A stretch of DNA of 64,000 bases from Microbulbifer pacificus (GTDB lineage: Bacteria > Pseudomonadota > Gammaproteobacteria > Pseudomonadales > Cellvibrionaceae). Every line of letters begins with the position of its first letter. Position 1 is the first letter of the stretch. Positions 1 through 9,517 of this stretch are shown piece after piece. Below the pieces are notes generated by a model. That model was not told the DNA's origin. It saw only the letters and a program-made list of their open reading frames with translations, and did no database searches. Both the position numbers and the translations under genes were made by a program. The stretch is from NCBI RefSeq assembly GCF_033723955.1, contig NZ_CP137555.1, positions 1,709,501 through 1,773,500 on the forward strand, given 5' to 3'.

Positions 1-1
1 G

Positions 2-274
2 ATCGGCCCGCTGCCCGCCGACACCCTGTTCACCCCGCCACAACTGGCCCGCTGCGACGCGGTGCTGGCGATGTACCACGATCAGGGGCTGCCAGTGTTA
101 AAATTCAAGGGTTTCGGGCGCGCCATCAATATCACCCTGGGGCTGCCGTTTATCCGCACTTCTGTGGACCACGGCACCGCTCTCAATATTGCAGGCCAGG
201 GCATCGCCGATACCGGCAGCCTGATCGCCGCCCTAAGCCAGGCTATCGAACTGGCACAACTGCGCCATATTTAA
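2..274 (+). CDS. pdxA: 4-hydroxythreonine-4-phosphate dehydrogenase, C-terminal part
   Basis: Only the last 90 or so codons are present; the reading frame is already open at base 2 and ends with TAA at 272-274. PdxA oxidises 4-phosphohydroxy-L-threonine in the DXP-dependent pathway to pyridoxal phosphate. The segment shows the family's YHDQG motif, the [10 protein letters not shown] stretch and the closing [14 protein letters not shown] block, which is diagnostic. The order pdxA-rsmA-apaH is the usual gammaproteobacterial arrangement (surA-pdxA-rsmA-apaG-apaH in E. coli), so this is the tail of that operon. rsmA starts 40 bases downstream. The N-terminal part lies outside the window. Confidence 0.95.
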   Translation: MGPLPADTLFTPPQLARCDAVLAMYHDQGLPVLKFKGFGRAINITLGLPFIRTSVDHGTALNIAGQGIADTGSLIAALSQAIELAQLRHI

Positions 275-313
275 ACCAGCGCACCGTAATCTCTCAGCCA
301 CACGAATTCATTC

Positions 314-1135
314 ATGGACAATTTTTTCCAACACAAAGCGCGCAAGCGTTTCGGCCAGAACTTTCTCGTCGACGAGAACATCATCGAGCGCATTGTGCGT
401 GCCATCGGCCCCAAGGAAACCGACAAACTGGTGGAAATCGGCCCCGGCCAGGGCGCCATCACTGCGCTGCTGCTGGACAAGTGCCCGTCGCTGACGGCGG
501 TGGAACTCGACCGCGACCTGATCCCGATGCTGCAGTTTAAATTCCGTAACTACCCGGATTTCACCATCATCGAGAAGGATGCACTGAAATTCGATTTCGG
601 CAGCCTCGCGCAGGGCGAAGGCGAGCAGCTGCGCATCGTCGGCAACCTGCCCTACAACATCTCCACGCCACTGCTGTTCCACCTGCTGAGTTTCCGTGGC
701 AAGGTGAAGGACATGCACTTCATGCTGCAGAAGGAAGTGGTTGATCGCCTGAGCGCGCTACCGGGCGCCAAATCCTACGGCCGCCTGAGTGTGATGACCC
801 AGTATTTCTGCCGCGTACAGGGACTGTTCCCGGTTCCTCCGCAGTCTTTCCGGCCAGCCCCCAAGGTGGACTCCGCCATTGTGCGCCTGATCCCGCACCA
901 GACACTGCCGCACCCGGCCAAAGACGAAGCCCTGCTCGAGCGCATCGTCAGCGTCGCCTTCCAGCAGCGACGCAAGACCCTGCGCAATGCACTGAAGCCG
1001 CTGTTCCCGGAACTGGACCCGGATCAGCTGCCGATGGACGCCGGCCGCCGCCCGGAAACCCTGAGTGTGAAGGAATATGTGGAGCTGGCGGAATTCTGTA
1101 GCAAACTCACACCATCAGCGGATCAACCGCGGTAA
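314..1135 (+). CDS. rsmA: 16S rRNA (adenine1518/1519-N6)-dimethyltransferase
   Basis: This 273-aa protein matches RsmA/KsgA in length and motifs. It begins with the basic ARKRFGQNFL segment. A SAM-binding VEIGPGQGAIT motif lies near residue 40, and the catalytic NLPYNIS motif near residue 114 is the N6-adenine methyltransferase NxPY signature. The enzyme dimethylates two adjacent adenines in helix 45 of 16S rRNA late in 30S assembly. The basic C-terminal RRKTLRNALKPLF helix is also typical. It sits between pdxA and apaH, as in most gammaproteobacteria. The ATG at 314 is the natural start by comparison with family N-termini. Confidence 0.96.
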   Translation: MDNFFQHKARKRFGQNFLVDENIIERIVRAIGPKETDKLVEIGPGQGAITALLLDKCPSLTAVELDRDLIPMLQFKFRNYPDFTIIEKDALKFDFGSLAQGEGEQLRIVGNLPYNISTPLLFHLLSFRGKVKDMHFMLQKEVVDRLSALPGAKSYGRLSVMTQYFCRVQGLFPVPPQSFRPAPKVDSAIVRLIPHQTLPHPAKDEALLERIVSVAFQQRRKTLRNALKPLFPELDPDQLPMDAGRRPETLSVKEYVELAEFCSKLTPSADQPR

Positions 1136-1147
1136 ACGGGGCAGGTT

Positions 1148-1972
1148 TTGGCAACTTACGCAATCGGCGATATCCAGGGCTGCCTGGAGCCTCTCGAGAA
1201 ACTGCTGAAAAAAATCCGCTTCAACGCCGACAAGGACAAGCTGTGGCTGGCCGGCGACATGGTACACCGCGGCCCCGACAGCCTCGGCACCCTGCGCTTT
1301 CTGTACCAACACCGTCACCAGATCACCGCGGTACTGGGTAACCACGACCTGCACCTTCTGGGTATTGCCCACGGCGCCAAGCGTCTTACCGACAAGGAAC
1401 ACGACCTGGCAGAAGTATTGCGTGCAAAAGACGCCGACATCTTGCTGGGCTGGCTGCAGGACCAGCCGCTGATGGTGCACAAAAAAGTCGCCGACAAATA
1501 CTTCTCCATGGTGCACGCTGGCATCCCTCCGATATGGAGCATGAGCAAGGCACTGGAACTGGCGGGAGAGGTACACCGCGCCCTGCGCGACCCATCCATG
1601 ACCAAGGCCTACTTCTACGGCATGTATGGCAACGAGCCCCACCTGTGGAGCGACCACCTGATCGGGGTGGAGCGCCTTCGCTCAATTACCAACTACTTTA
1701 CCCGCATGCGCTTCTGCAAGGCGGACGGCACCCTGGATCTCGTCACCAAGCAGGGACCGCTGGCCGCGCACCACGACTACAAGCCCTGGTTCAGTTTCAA
1801 GGAGCGTAAAACCAGAGACGACCGGATTATTTTCGGGCACTGGGCGGCGCTGGAAGGGGAAGCACACACTAAAAATGTGTACGCGCTGGATACCGGCTGC
1901 GTGTGGGGCGGCTATCTCACCGCCATGCGCCTGGAGGACGAAACCTTCTTCTGTACCGATTGCGCGTTTTAG
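1148..1972 (+). CDS. apaH: Symmetrical bis(5'-nucleosyl)-tetraphosphatase (TTG start)
   Basis: The 274-aa product is a metallophosphatase that hydrolyses Ap4A symmetrically to two ADP. Visible metal-binding motifs are GDIQGCLEPL near the N terminus, GDMVHRGPDS near residue 37 and GNHDLH near residue 62, followed by conserved histidines in the MVHAGIPP and FGHWAAL segments. The start must be TTG at 1148, because MATYAIGDIQG is the family N terminus and no ATG precedes it in frame; a purine-rich GGGGCAGG lies just upstream. Only 12 bases separate it from rsmA, so apaG, which normally sits between these two genes, is absent here. Confidence 0.95.
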   Translation: MATYAIGDIQGCLEPLEKLLKKIRFNADKDKLWLAGDMVHRGPDSLGTLRFLYQHRHQITAVLGNHDLHLLGIAHGAKRLTDKEHDLAEVLRAKDADILLGWLQDQPLMVHKKVADKYFSMVHAGIPPIWSMSKALELAGEVHRALRDPSMTKAYFYGMYGNEPHLWSDHLIGVERLRSITNYFTRMRFCKADGTLDLVTKQGPLAAHHDYKPWFSFKERKTRDDRIIFGHWAALEGEAHTKNVYALDTGCVWGGYLTAMRLEDETFFCTDCAF

Positions 1973-2049
1973 CGATAGTGAGACCTTTCGGAACCGGCCA
2001 ACCTGAGCAGATTGCCTGCACAGCCCCACTTCCTAAATCGGACACCAGC

Positions 2050-2079
2050 AAAAAAAACGGGCCCGCAGGCCCGTTTTTG
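2050..2079. terminator. Bidirectional Rho-independent terminator between apaH and galE
   Basis: A short GC stem (ACGGGCC / GGCCCGT) with a CGCA loop is flanked by an A-run on the left and a T-run on the right, so it can end transcription from both convergent genes, apaH (+) and galE (-). Confidence 0.88.
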
Positions 2080-2101
2080 ATAACTCGGCAATACTTCAAA
2101 A

Positions 2102-3127
2102 TCAGCCCGCATATCCCTTGGGGTTCTGCGACTGCCAGCGCCAGGTATCCTCCACCATGCGTTTGAGATCGTACTCCGCCGTCCACTCAAGTTCAGTCGC
2201 CGCCAACGCCGGGTCGGCATAATATTCGGCGACATCGCCAGCGCGACGGGGCACCACCTTGTAGGGAATCTCTTTTGCGGCGGCCTCGGCGAAGGCGTGC
2301 ACAATCTCCAGCACCGAACTACCGCGACCGGTTCCGAGGTTGTAGGTGTAACAGCCCGATTGAGTCTGCGCCTGTTGCAGCTTGTTCAGTGCCGCCAGGT
2401 GGCCGCGGGCGAGATCGACAACATGGATATAGTCGCGCACACCCGTGCCGTCCGGCGTGGGGTAATCGTCGCCAAAAACCTGCAGTTGCGGCAAGCGACC
2501 GACCGCCACCTGGGCCACATAGGGCAGCAGGTTATTCGGGATACCCTCGGGATCTTCACCAATGGTTCCGCTTGCGTGGGCGCCAATGGGGTTGAAGTAA
2601 CGCAATACCGCCGCTTTCCACTTTTTCCCGGGTGCGTTGCACAGATCGCGCAAGATATTCTCAACCATCAATTTACTGGTGCCGTAAGGGCTGGCGGGAG
2701 CGGTGGGGAAATCCTCGCGCACAGGAACAGTTTCCGGGTCCCCGTACACCGTCGCGGAGGAGCTGAAGATCAGTTGGTGTACGCCAAACTCTTCCATCAC
2801 CTCACACAGGGTAAGGGTTCCCGCCACATTGTTCTGGTAATAGCGGAGAGGCTCGGCAACAGATTCCCCCACAGCCTTCAAACCGGCAAAATGTATTACC
2901 GCGGAAACATCATATTGGCGGAAAACTTCCCTCAGGCCATCGGCATCACGAATATCCACCTTGTGGAATTTCACCGATTTACCGGTAATGACCTCGACCC
3001 GCGCCAGAGCCTCCTCACTGCTATTGCACAGATTGTCGACTACGATCGGCTCGAACCCGGCCTCCAGCAGTTCCACACAGGTATGGCTGCCAATATAGCC
3101 GGCGCCTCCGGTTACCACTACTTTCAT
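2102..3127 (-). CDS. galE: UDP-glucose 4-epimerase
   Basis: The 341-aa protein is an extended SDR. It has the NAD-binding [11 protein letters not shown] motif at the N terminus, the SSSATVYG segment carrying the catalytic Ser/Thr, and the YGTSK Tyr-x-x-x-Lys dyad near residue 149. RYFNPIGAH and the substrate-binding [10 protein letters not shown] stretch identify it as GalE rather than another sugar-nucleotide epimerase. It interconverts UDP-glucose and UDP-galactose for envelope polysaccharides and galactose use. It stands alone on the minus strand, convergent with apaH, and a perfect 16-bp palindrome lies about 100 bases upstream of its start. Confidence 0.96.
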   Translation of the reverse strand: MKVVVTGGAGYIGSHTCVELLEAGFEPIVVDNLCNSSEEALARVEVITGKSVKFHKVDIRDADGLREVFRQYDVSAVIHFAGLKAVGESVAEPLRYYQNNVAGTLTLCEVMEEFGVHQLIFSSSATVYGDPETVPVREDFPTAPASPYGTSKLMVENILRDLCNAPGKKWKAAVLRYFNPIGAHASGTIGEDPEGIPNNLLPYVAQVAVGRLPQLQVFGDDYPTPDGTGVRDYIHVVDLARGHLAALNKLQQAQTQSGCYTYNLGTGRGSSVLEIVHAFAEAAAKEIPYKVVPRRAGDVAEYYADPALAATELEWTAEYDLKRMVEDTWRWQSQNPKGYAG

Positions 3128-3544
3128 GAGTTTCCTTAGTTTTACATGTTCACGTCAGGTCTGCGGCCCAATGAGCGCAGGGCCGCACTAGACGTATTTA
3201 TCGTGCATTTGCCGTTTCAGGCAGTGTGTCTCACATATGTGAGATGTATTTTACGCGGGATACGCCGCTCGCAAAACTGACGTCAATTTCCACCCATCTT
3301 TGATCTATCCGCCGCTGAAGGCCACAGCGCTGACTATCCTGAAAGTGCGGGGACCGCTGTCCCCCTGTCGCGACAGCTGCACCGTCGCGCATTCAATAGG
3401 TAATAACGATAGCGTTCTCGCGCGTCAGCGCTCTTTGGCATTCGCTGCGGGATGTTTTCGCGGTCATCACACGCTGCAGCGCAGTCGGCTCTCCACGGCA
3501 TGAGGCCGAATTCTGACGCGGTACGCTACAGGGAGTCGTACATC
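3128..3544. other. Intergenic region between divergent galE and prkA
   Basis: This 417-base stretch carries no convincing gene. It must contain promoters for galE (leftward) and the prkA operon (rightward). The one conspicuous element is the palindrome at 3229-3244. An AGGGAG ribosome site at 3530-3535 precedes prkA. An in-frame upstream extension of prkA to 3452 exists but does not match family N-termini. Confidence 0.6.
3229..3244. promoter_or_regulatory. Perfect 16-bp palindrome, candidate operator
   Basis: The sequence TCTCACATATGTGAGA is exactly self-complementary. It lies in the divergent galE/prkA promoter region, about 100 bases upstream of galE and about 300 upstream of prkA. It looks like a dimeric repressor site; the cognate regulator is not identifiable here. 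Confidence 0.45.
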
Positions 3545-5467
3545 ATGTCGATATTCAATCACTACCTGGAACGCTACGAGTCGATCCAGGAGGAAGAGCT
3601 CTCCATTCAGGAGTACCTGGAGCTGTGCAAGAGCGACCGCAGCGCTTACGCCTCCCCCGCGGAGCGCATGTTGATGGCCATTGGCGAAGCCGAACTGGTC
3701 GATACTTCCCGAGACCCCAGGCTCTCGCGTATTTTTTCCAACAAGGTCATCAAACGCTACAAGGCGTTCAGTGAGTTCTATGGCATGGAGGAGGCCATCG
3801 AGCAGATCGTTTCCTTCTTCCGTCACGCCGCCCAGGGCCTGGAAGAGAAAAAGCAAATTCTGTACCTATTGGGCCCGGTAGGCGGCGGCAAGTCCTCGCT
3901 GGCGGAGCGCCTGAAAGCGCTGATGGAGCAGATTCCGATTTACGCCATCAAGGGCTCACCGGTATTTGAATCTCCGCTGGCCCTGTTTTCACCCAACGAG
4001 GACGGCCAGATCCTGGAAGAGGATTACGGTATCCCGCGCCGCTATGTGAACACCATCATGTCCCCCTGGGCGGTGAAGCGCCTGCACGAATACAAGGGCG
4101 ATATCAGCAAATTCAAGGTCATCAAAATTCGGCCGTCCATTCTCGATCAGGTGGCGATTGCGAAAACCGAGCCCGGGGATGAAAACAACCAGGATATTTC
4201 CTCCCTGGTGGGCAAGGTGGATATTCGCAAGCTGGAAGATTTCCCGCAGAACGACCCGGACGCCTACAGCTTCTCCGGAAGCCTGTGCCGCGCCAACCAG
4301 GGCCTGATGGAATTTGTGGAGATGTTCAAGGCTCCCATCAAGGTTCTGCACCCGTTGCTGACCGCTACCCAGGAAGGCAACTACAACAGCACCGAAGGCC
4401 TCGGCGCCATTCCGTTCAACGGTGTGATACTCGCCCACTCCAATGAGTCCGAGTGGCAGTCCTTCCGCAACAACCGCAATAACGAGGCATTCCTCGACCG
4501 TATCTACATCGTCAAGGTGCCCTACTGCCTGCGGGTGAAGGAAGAGATCAAGATTTACGACAAGCTGTTGGAGCACAGCTCACTGGCAAAAGCACCCTGT
4601 GCACCCGATACCCTGCGTATGCTGGCCCAGTTCTCCGTGCTGTCTCGGGTCAAGAATCCGGAGAACTCCAGCATATTTTCCAAGATGCGGGTTTACGACG
4701 GTGAAAACCTGAAGGACACAGACCCGAAAGCAAAAACAATTCAGGAATACCGCGACAACGCGGGTGTAGATGAAGGCATGACCGGTCTTTCCACCCGTTT
4801 CGCCTTCAAGATCCTGTCCAAGGTGTTCAACTTTGACGCCACCGAAGTGGCGGCCAACCCGGTACACCTGCTGTATGTGCTGGAACAGCAGATCGAACAG
4901 GAGCAATTCCCGCCGGAGCAGCAGGAAAACTACCTGGGCTTTATCAAGGAATACCTGGGGCCGCGCTATGTGGAGTTTATCGGCAAGGAAATCCAGACCG
5001 CGTACCTGGAATCCTATGCGGAGTATGGCCAGAACCTGTTTGACCGCTATGTAACGTATGCCGATTTCTGGATTCAGGACCAGGAATACCGCGACCCGGA
5101 AACCGGTGAAATTCTCGATCGCGCCGCTCTGAACGAAGAGCTGGAAAAAACCGAGAAACCTGCGGGTATTTCCAACCCGAAAGATTTCCGCAACGAGATC
5201 GTCAACTTCGTGCTGCGCGCCCGTGCGGGCAACCAGGGCAAAAATCCCGACTGGCGCTCCTACGAAAAACTGCGCGCGGTAATCGAGAAGAAGATGTTCT
5301 CCAACACCGAGGATCTGTTGCCGGTCATCTCGTTCAATACCAAGGCGTCTGCCGACGACCAGAAGAAGCATGCGGACTTTGTGGCGCGAATGGTCGAGCG
5401 CGGCTATACCGAGAAGCAGGTGCGTTTGCTTTCCGAGTGGTATTTGCGGGTGCGTAAATCCCAATAG
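3545..5467 (+). CDS. prkA: PrkA/YeaG family serine protein kinase
   Basis: The 640-aa protein follows E. coli YeaG closely from its first residues (MSIFNHYLERYE) through a Walker A motif, GPVGGGKSS, near residue 115. The N-terminal AAA+ PrkA domain is followed by a C-terminal kinase-like domain. YeaG acts with YeaH in stationary-phase and nitrogen-starvation responses. I chose ATG 3545 over the longer frame from 3452 because it matches the family start and is preceded by AGGGAG. It heads the conserved trio prkA-yeaH-spoVR. The 405-base gap to yeaH, filled with two inverted structured repeats, is unusually long for this operon. Confidence 0.95.
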   Translation: MSIFNHYLERYESIQEEELSIQEYLELCKSDRSAYASPAERMLMAIGEAELVDTSRDPRLSRIFSNKVIKRYKAFSEFYGMEEAIEQIVSFFRHAAQGLEEKKQILYLLGPVGGGKSSLAERLKALMEQIPIYAIKGSPVFESPLALFSPNEDGQILEEDYGIPRRYVNTIMSPWAVKRLHEYKGDISKFKVIKIRPSILDQVAIAKTEPGDENNQDISSLVGKVDIRKLEDFPQNDPDAYSFSGSLCRANQGLMEFVEMFKAPIKVLHPLLTATQEGNYNSTEGLGAIPFNGVILAHSNESEWQSFRNNRNNEAFLDRIYIVKVPYCLRVKEEIKIYDKLLEHSSLAKAPCAPDTLRMLAQFSVLSRVKNPENSSIFSKMRVYDGENLKDTDPKAKTIQEYRDNAGVDEGMTGLSTRFAFKILSKVFNFDATEVAANPVHLLYVLEQQIEQEQFPPEQQENYLGFIKEYLGPRYVEFIGKEIQTAYLESYAEYGQNLFDRYVTYADFWIQDQEYRDPETGEILDRAALNEELEKTEKPAGISNPKDFRNEIVNFVLRARAGNQGKNPDWRSYEKLRAVIEKKMFSNTEDLLPVISFNTKASADDQKKHADFVARMVERGYTEKQVRLLSEWYLRVRKSQ

Positions 5468-5526
5468 GTTTTATGGGCCCGGGGTGTCGTGCCTTGAAAC
5501 CAGACGGTGGCGGCCCTACCACCGGT

Positions 5527-5608
5527 GGAGCTTTTCGAGACACGCCGTAAACCCATCCCTAGGGGCTTGTCGGCGAGGTCCCTCTCGCCGACAGTCTCGA
5601 AAAGCTCC
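5527..5608. repeat. Structured intergenic repeat, copy A
   Basis: Outer arms GGAGCTTTTCGAGA (5527-5540) and its exact complement (5595-5608) enclose a core near 5543-5568 that contains AACCCATCCCTAGGGGCTT, and an inner hairpin TGTCGGCGAG/CTCGCCGACA. The core recurs inverted in copies B and C, which makes this a dispersed, palindromic REP-like element rather than a simple terminator. Confidence 0.8.
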
Positions 5609-5702
5609 ATCGGCAACAGGACCTTCAACCCAACGCTTTGACTTCGCAACCAAATTCGCACAGTCAATGCCGGGAAAGATTGCTGGACGTGATGCGAAAG
5701 CG

Positions 5703-5806
5703 CTGCTGCTGGGGGCAGTTTGTGAGACTGTCCGTCGGAGGGACCCGACGGACAAGCCCCCAGGGATGGGTTCACGGCGTGTCTCACAACTGCCCTCAGC
5801 AGCAGC
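5703..5806. repeat. Structured intergenic repeat, copy B (inverted relative to A)
   Basis: Arms of about 26 bases run GCTGCTGCTGGGGGCAGTTT and on to GTGAGAC, and return as GTCTCACAACTGCCCTCAGC and on. They enclose an inner hairpin TGTCCGTCG/CGACGGACA and the core AAGCCCCCAGGGATGGGTT, the reverse complement of the copy A core. Copies A and B together fill most of the prkA-yeaH gap. Confidence 0.8.
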
Positions 5807-5872
5807 GCTGCCACAGAGCTCTCTTACGAGCTCCCAGCGGCACTGCAGCGCAACGCAACATAAGGCAGTACT

Positions 5873-7153
5873 ATGAGCTACATCATTGACCGTCGCCTGA
5901 ATGGCAAGAAAAAAAGCACTGTAAACCGCCAGCGTTTTTTAAGGCGTTACAAGGCCCATATCAAGAAAGCCGTCGGCGAAGCCATGAATAGCCGATCCAT
6001 TACCGACATGGATAAAGGCGAGAAGATCAGTATCCCCACCCGCGATCTTAACGAACCCATATTCTCCCATGGCCGCGGCGGCCACATGGAACAGGTGCTG
6101 CCCGGCAACAAGGAATTCATCACCGGGGATCGAATCCCTCGCCCCGGGCAAGGCCAGGGTCAGGGCGGTTCTGGCAGCGGTGCCAGTGACAGCGGTGAAG
6201 GCATTGATGAATTCGTGTTCCAGATTTCCCAGGAAGAATTTCTCGACTTCATGTTCGAAGGCCTGGAACTGCCGAACATGGTCAAGCGCAAACTCGCCGG
6301 CAATGAATCCTTTCAGGTGGTGCGCGCCGGCTTCTGCAACGAGGGTTCACCTGGCCGTTTAAATGTGGTGCGCTCCATGCGTGCCGCCAACGCGCGCCGC
6401 ATAGCATTGAGCGGCGGCAAGCGTCGCAACCTGAAATTACTGGAGCAAGAACTCGAACTCGAGGAAGCCAAGGATCCGGCACTGAAGGACCAGCGCAAAG
6501 TGGACGAACTTCGCTTGAAAATCGAAGACTTGCGCAACCGCGTCAACCGCATTCCTTTCCTCGATGACTTTGACCTGAAGTACAACCTGCTGATCAAGCA
6601 ACCGCGGCCGCGCTCGAAAGCAGTCATGTTCTGCCTGATGGATGTATCCGGGTCCATGAACCAGGCGACCAAGGACATGGCGAAGCGGTTCTTTCTGCTG
6701 TTGTACCTGTTTTTACAGCGTAGTTACGAATATACCGAGGTCGTGTTCATCCGCCATCACACCAGCGCCAAGGAGGTGGACGAGCAGGAATTTTTCTACT
6801 CACGCGAAACCGGCGGCACCATAGTTTCCAGCGCACTGAAAATGATGCGCGACATCATGCGCGACCGCTATCCCGCCAGTGAGTGGAACATCTACGGTGC
6901 CCAGGCGTCCGACGGCGACAACTGGAACGACGACTCCAGCACCTGCCACAAGATTCTGATCGACGACATCATGCCCCATGTGCAGTACTACTCCTACGTG
7001 GAAATCACCCCGCGCGACCACCAGGCCCTGTGGGATGAATACCAGAGCGTGGCACGGGCCTTCCCCGATCATTTCGCCATGGAGCAGATCATCGACGTCA
7101 AGGACATCTACCCGGTATTCCGCCAATTGTTTACCCAGAAGGTGGCCGCCTGA
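5873..7153 (+). CDS. yeaH: YeaH/UPF0229 family protein, PrkA partner
   Basis: The 426-aa protein starts [15 protein letters not shown], the family N terminus. It has a glycine/serine-rich low-complexity linker near residues 97-112 ([14 protein letters not shown]). The C-terminal half carries a von Willebrand A-like fold, recognisable by CLMDVSGSM near residue 255, a MIDAS-type motif. YeaH works with the YeaG kinase in E. coli; its biochemical activity is not settled. Its TGA stop overlaps the ATG of spoVR (TGATG), indicating translational coupling. The GGCAG just upstream is a modest ribosome site. Confidence 0.93.
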   Translation: MSYIIDRRLNGKKKSTVNRQRFLRRYKAHIKKAVGEAMNSRSITDMDKGEKISIPTRDLNEPIFSHGRGGHMEQVLPGNKEFITGDRIPRPGQGQGQGGSGSGASDSGEGIDEFVFQISQEEFLDFMFEGLELPNMVKRKLAGNESFQVVRAGFCNEGSPGRLNVVRSMRAANARRIALSGGKRRNLKLLEQELELEEAKDPALKDQRKVDELRLKIEDLRNRVNRIPFLDDFDLKYNLLIKQPRPRSKAVMFCLMDVSGSMNQATKDMAKRFFLLLYLFLQRSYEYTEVVFIRHHTSAKEVDEQEFFYSRETGGTIVSSALKMMRDIMRDRYPASEWNIYGAQASDGDNWNDDSSTCHKILIDDIMPHVQYYSYVEITPRDHQALWDEYQSVARAFPDHFAMEQIIDVKDIYPVFRQLFTQKVAA

Positions 7154-8715
7154 TGCTAGACACCACCATCAACAACAAGCGTCCCATTTCCACCACGTCC
7201 GAGTGGACCTTCGAGCTCGTCCAGGAGTACGACCGGGAAATTGCGCTGCTGGCCAAAGAGTTTGGCCTCGACACCTACCCCAACCAGATAGAGATCATCT
7301 GCTCCGAGCAGATGATGGATGCCTATTCGTCGGTGGGTATGCCGGTGGGTTACAACCACTGGTCCTTCGGCAAGCAGTTCATCAGCGTGGAAAACAATTA
7401 CCAGCGCGGGCGTATGGGGTTGGCGTACGAAATCGTCATCAACTCCAATCCCTGCATTGCCTACCTCATGGAAGAAAACACCATGACGATGCAGGCACTG
7501 GTCATCGCCCACGCCTGTTACGGGCACAATTCTTTTTTCAAGGGCAACTATCTTTTCCGAACCTGGACCGATGCCAGCAGCATCATCGACTATCTACTGT
7601 TTGCGAAAAACTATATTGCACGCTGTGAAGAACGCTATGGTGTCAACGAAGTGGAGTCGTTGCTGGACAGCTGTCACGCACTGATGAATTATGGGGTAGA
7701 CCGCTACAAACGCCCCTACCCGATTTCCGCTCACGAAGAGGAGCGCCGCCAGAAAGAGCGCGAGGAATATCGCCAGCGACAACTGAACGACCTGTGGCGC
7801 ACCATTCCCAAATTGGGAGGTGCTGAAGAACAGGCACCTGTACGCCGTTTCCCGGAAGAGCCACAGGAAAACCTGCTGTATTTCATTGAAAAAAATGCGC
7901 CACTGTTGGAGAACTGGCAGCGGGAACTGGTGCGCATTGTGCGCAAGATGGCACAGTATTTTTATCCACAGCGCCAGACCCAGGTGATGAACGAAGGCTG
8001 GGCGACTTTCTGGCACTACACCTTGCTGAATGAACTGTATCAGCGCGGCAAGGTGACGGACGGCTTTATGCTGGAATTCCTGCAGAGCCACACCAGCGTC
8101 GTTTACCAGCCACCCTACGACAGCCCCTACTACAACGGCATCAACCCTTACGCACTCGGCTTCAATATTTTCACCGACCTGCGCCGGATTTGTGAAAACC
8201 CGACCGAGGAAGACAGAGCCTGGTTCCCTGATATCGCTGGCAGCAACTGGAAAGAGACCCTGCAATTTGCCATGCGGGATTTCAAGGATGAGAGTTTTAT
8301 CCTGCAGTTCCTGTCGCCCAAGGTGATGCGGGACATGAAACTTTTCTGTATTTCCGATGACGACCGGGAAAAGGAGATCCTGGTAAATGCCATCCACAAT
8401 GAAGATGGTTATCGGGAACTGCGGGCGAAACTGGCAGGGCAGTACAATCTGGGTAACCGCGAGCCGAATATTCAGGTGTATTCGGTAAATACCCGCGGCG
8501 ACCGCTCAATGACGCTGCACCACACCCAGTACCAACGCCGCCCACTGGGCAGGGAAACCGGTGAAGTACTGAAGCACCTGCACCGCCTGTGGGGATTCAA
8601 TGTGCACCTGCACAGCCTGAATGGCGATGAAGTTACCGCGAGTTATCACTGCCCGGAAATAGGCAGGGACAGGTCGGAAGAGGAAGAGTCCATGCTGGTG
8701 CCCAAGCCGATCTAA
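7153..8715 (+). CDS. spoVR: SpoVR family protein
   Basis: The 520-aa product matches the SpoVR/YcgB family in length and in conserved stretches such as MNEGWATFWHYTLLN near residue 279 and PYNGINPYALGF-like sequence near residue 325. In Bacillus the homologue affects the spore cortex; in Gram-negative bacteria it travels with prkA and yeaH and its function is unknown. The HEEERR and NEGWATFWH segments are rich in potential metal ligands. Its start overlaps the yeaH stop by one base, so the three genes form one operon. Confidence 0.94.
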   Translation: MLDTTINNKRPISTTSEWTFELVQEYDREIALLAKEFGLDTYPNQIEIICSEQMMDAYSSVGMPVGYNHWSFGKQFISVENNYQRGRMGLAYEIVINSNPCIAYLMEENTMTMQALVIAHACYGHNSFFKGNYLFRTWTDASSIIDYLLFAKNYIARCEERYGVNEVESLLDSCHALMNYGVDRYKRPYPISAHEEERRQKEREEYRQRQLNDLWRTIPKLGGAEEQAPVRRFPEEPQENLLYFIEKNAPLLENWQRELVRIVRKMAQYFYPQRQTQVMNEGWATFWHYTLLNELYQRGKVTDGFMLEFLQSHTSVVYQPPYDSPYYNGINPYALGFNIFTDLRRICENPTEEDRAWFPDIAGSNWKETLQFAMRDFKDESFILQFLSPKVMRDMKLFCISDDDREKEILVNAIHNEDGYRELRAKLAGQYNLGNREPNIQVYSVNTRGDRSMTLHHTQYQRRPLGRETGEVLKHLHRLWGFNVHLHSLNGDEVTASYHCPEIGRDRSEEEESMLVPKPI

Positions 8716-8778
8716 AGAACGCCCAGGGCACCAGAGAATTGGCCGGCTACTAAATCGGATCTATCCCGATAAAGACTG

Positions 8779-9342
8779 TCAGGCATCCAACAGCAGATTG
8801 ACGCGACCCACCAATTCACTGCGATCACAACTGGCGGCAACCACCGCATCGGCACCGGCATCCAGCCAGCGCTGCTGGTTGGTTTCGCCCTGCGGCGCAA
8901 TCAGCAGCACACTCAGCGATGAAAACTCCGCGCGGGAGCGAATGGTATCCAGCACCTGGAAACCATTGACCCCATCCAGGTTGGTATCCAACACCACCAT
9001 GGTGGGTTTGCTGGTGGCAAGCAGAGCCCCGGCGCTGAAACTGTCACCGGCAATGTCCACTTCACACCCGGCCTGTTGCAGCAACTGACGACCAGCGGCA
9101 AGTTCCGGTGAATTGGCTACCAACAAGATCTTGCGCGTGGCACTGCCGAGTTCCGCGGGCACCGGCATGGCGTTGTCGCGCAGGAAGCCAACAAAGTCTT
9201 CCACACAGATGCGGTGGTCACCGCGCCCGGGAAGTTTGTACGCCTTCAACTGACCACGCTCAATCCAGCGGATCACGGTACGGAAATTCACCCCACAGTA
9301 CCGGGCAGCCTCTCCGGTAGTGAGAACATGCACTTCGCTCAT
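8779..9342 (-). CDS. Excisionase-type HTH plus degenerate receiver domain protein
   Basis: The 187-aa protein begins with a MerR/excisionase-like winged helix (TTGEAARYCGVNFRTVIRWI) at about residues 7-55. A response-regulator-like domain follows at about residues 70-187. That domain keeps a plausible phospho-acceptor Asp in VVLDTNLDG but lacks the usual acidic pair after the first strand (LLVANSP). It also has Ala where the switch Thr/Ser is expected and no clear conserved Lys, so phosphorylation is doubtful. The ATG at 9342 is preferred over 9372 because GGGGGA lies nine bases upstream. It is monocistronic and convergent with spoVR. Confidence 0.8.
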   Translation of the reverse strand: MSEVHVLTTGEAARYCGVNFRTVIRWIERGQLKAYKLPGRGDHRICVEDFVGFLRDNAMPVPAELGSATRKILLVANSPELAAGRQLLQQAGCEVDIAGDSFSAGALLATSKPTMVVLDTNLDGVNGFQVLDTIRSRAEFSSLSVLLIAPQGETNQQRWLDAGADAVVAASCDRSELVGRVNLLLDA

Positions 9343-9483
9343 TTTATTACTATCCCCCAACGAATCGCGCATTTAGTTATTAATTATGCTGAATTAAACC
9401 AAATAATCAGGTGTTAATTCTATGCCTATATATATTTAACGAACCAACCGACACTTCCCTCAATAAAAGTTTGATAGCCATGG

Positions 9484-9511
9484 TTGACAGCTAAGACAGG
9501 TTAAATAGAAT
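9484..9511 (+). promoter_or_regulatory. Sigma70-type promoter, TTGACA-N16-TAGAAT
   Basis: A perfect -35 box TTGACA at 9484-9489 and a -10 box TAGAAT at 9506-9511 are separated by 16 bases, one of the best consensus promoters in the window. No protein frame begins downstream of it before the terminator at 9695. Confidence 0.7.
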
Positions 9512-9517
9512 GGACAG

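Noticed and set aside
3452..3544. Longer N terminus for prkA
   Set aside because: The added residues do not match YeaG proteins, and AGGGAG precedes the ATG at 3545.
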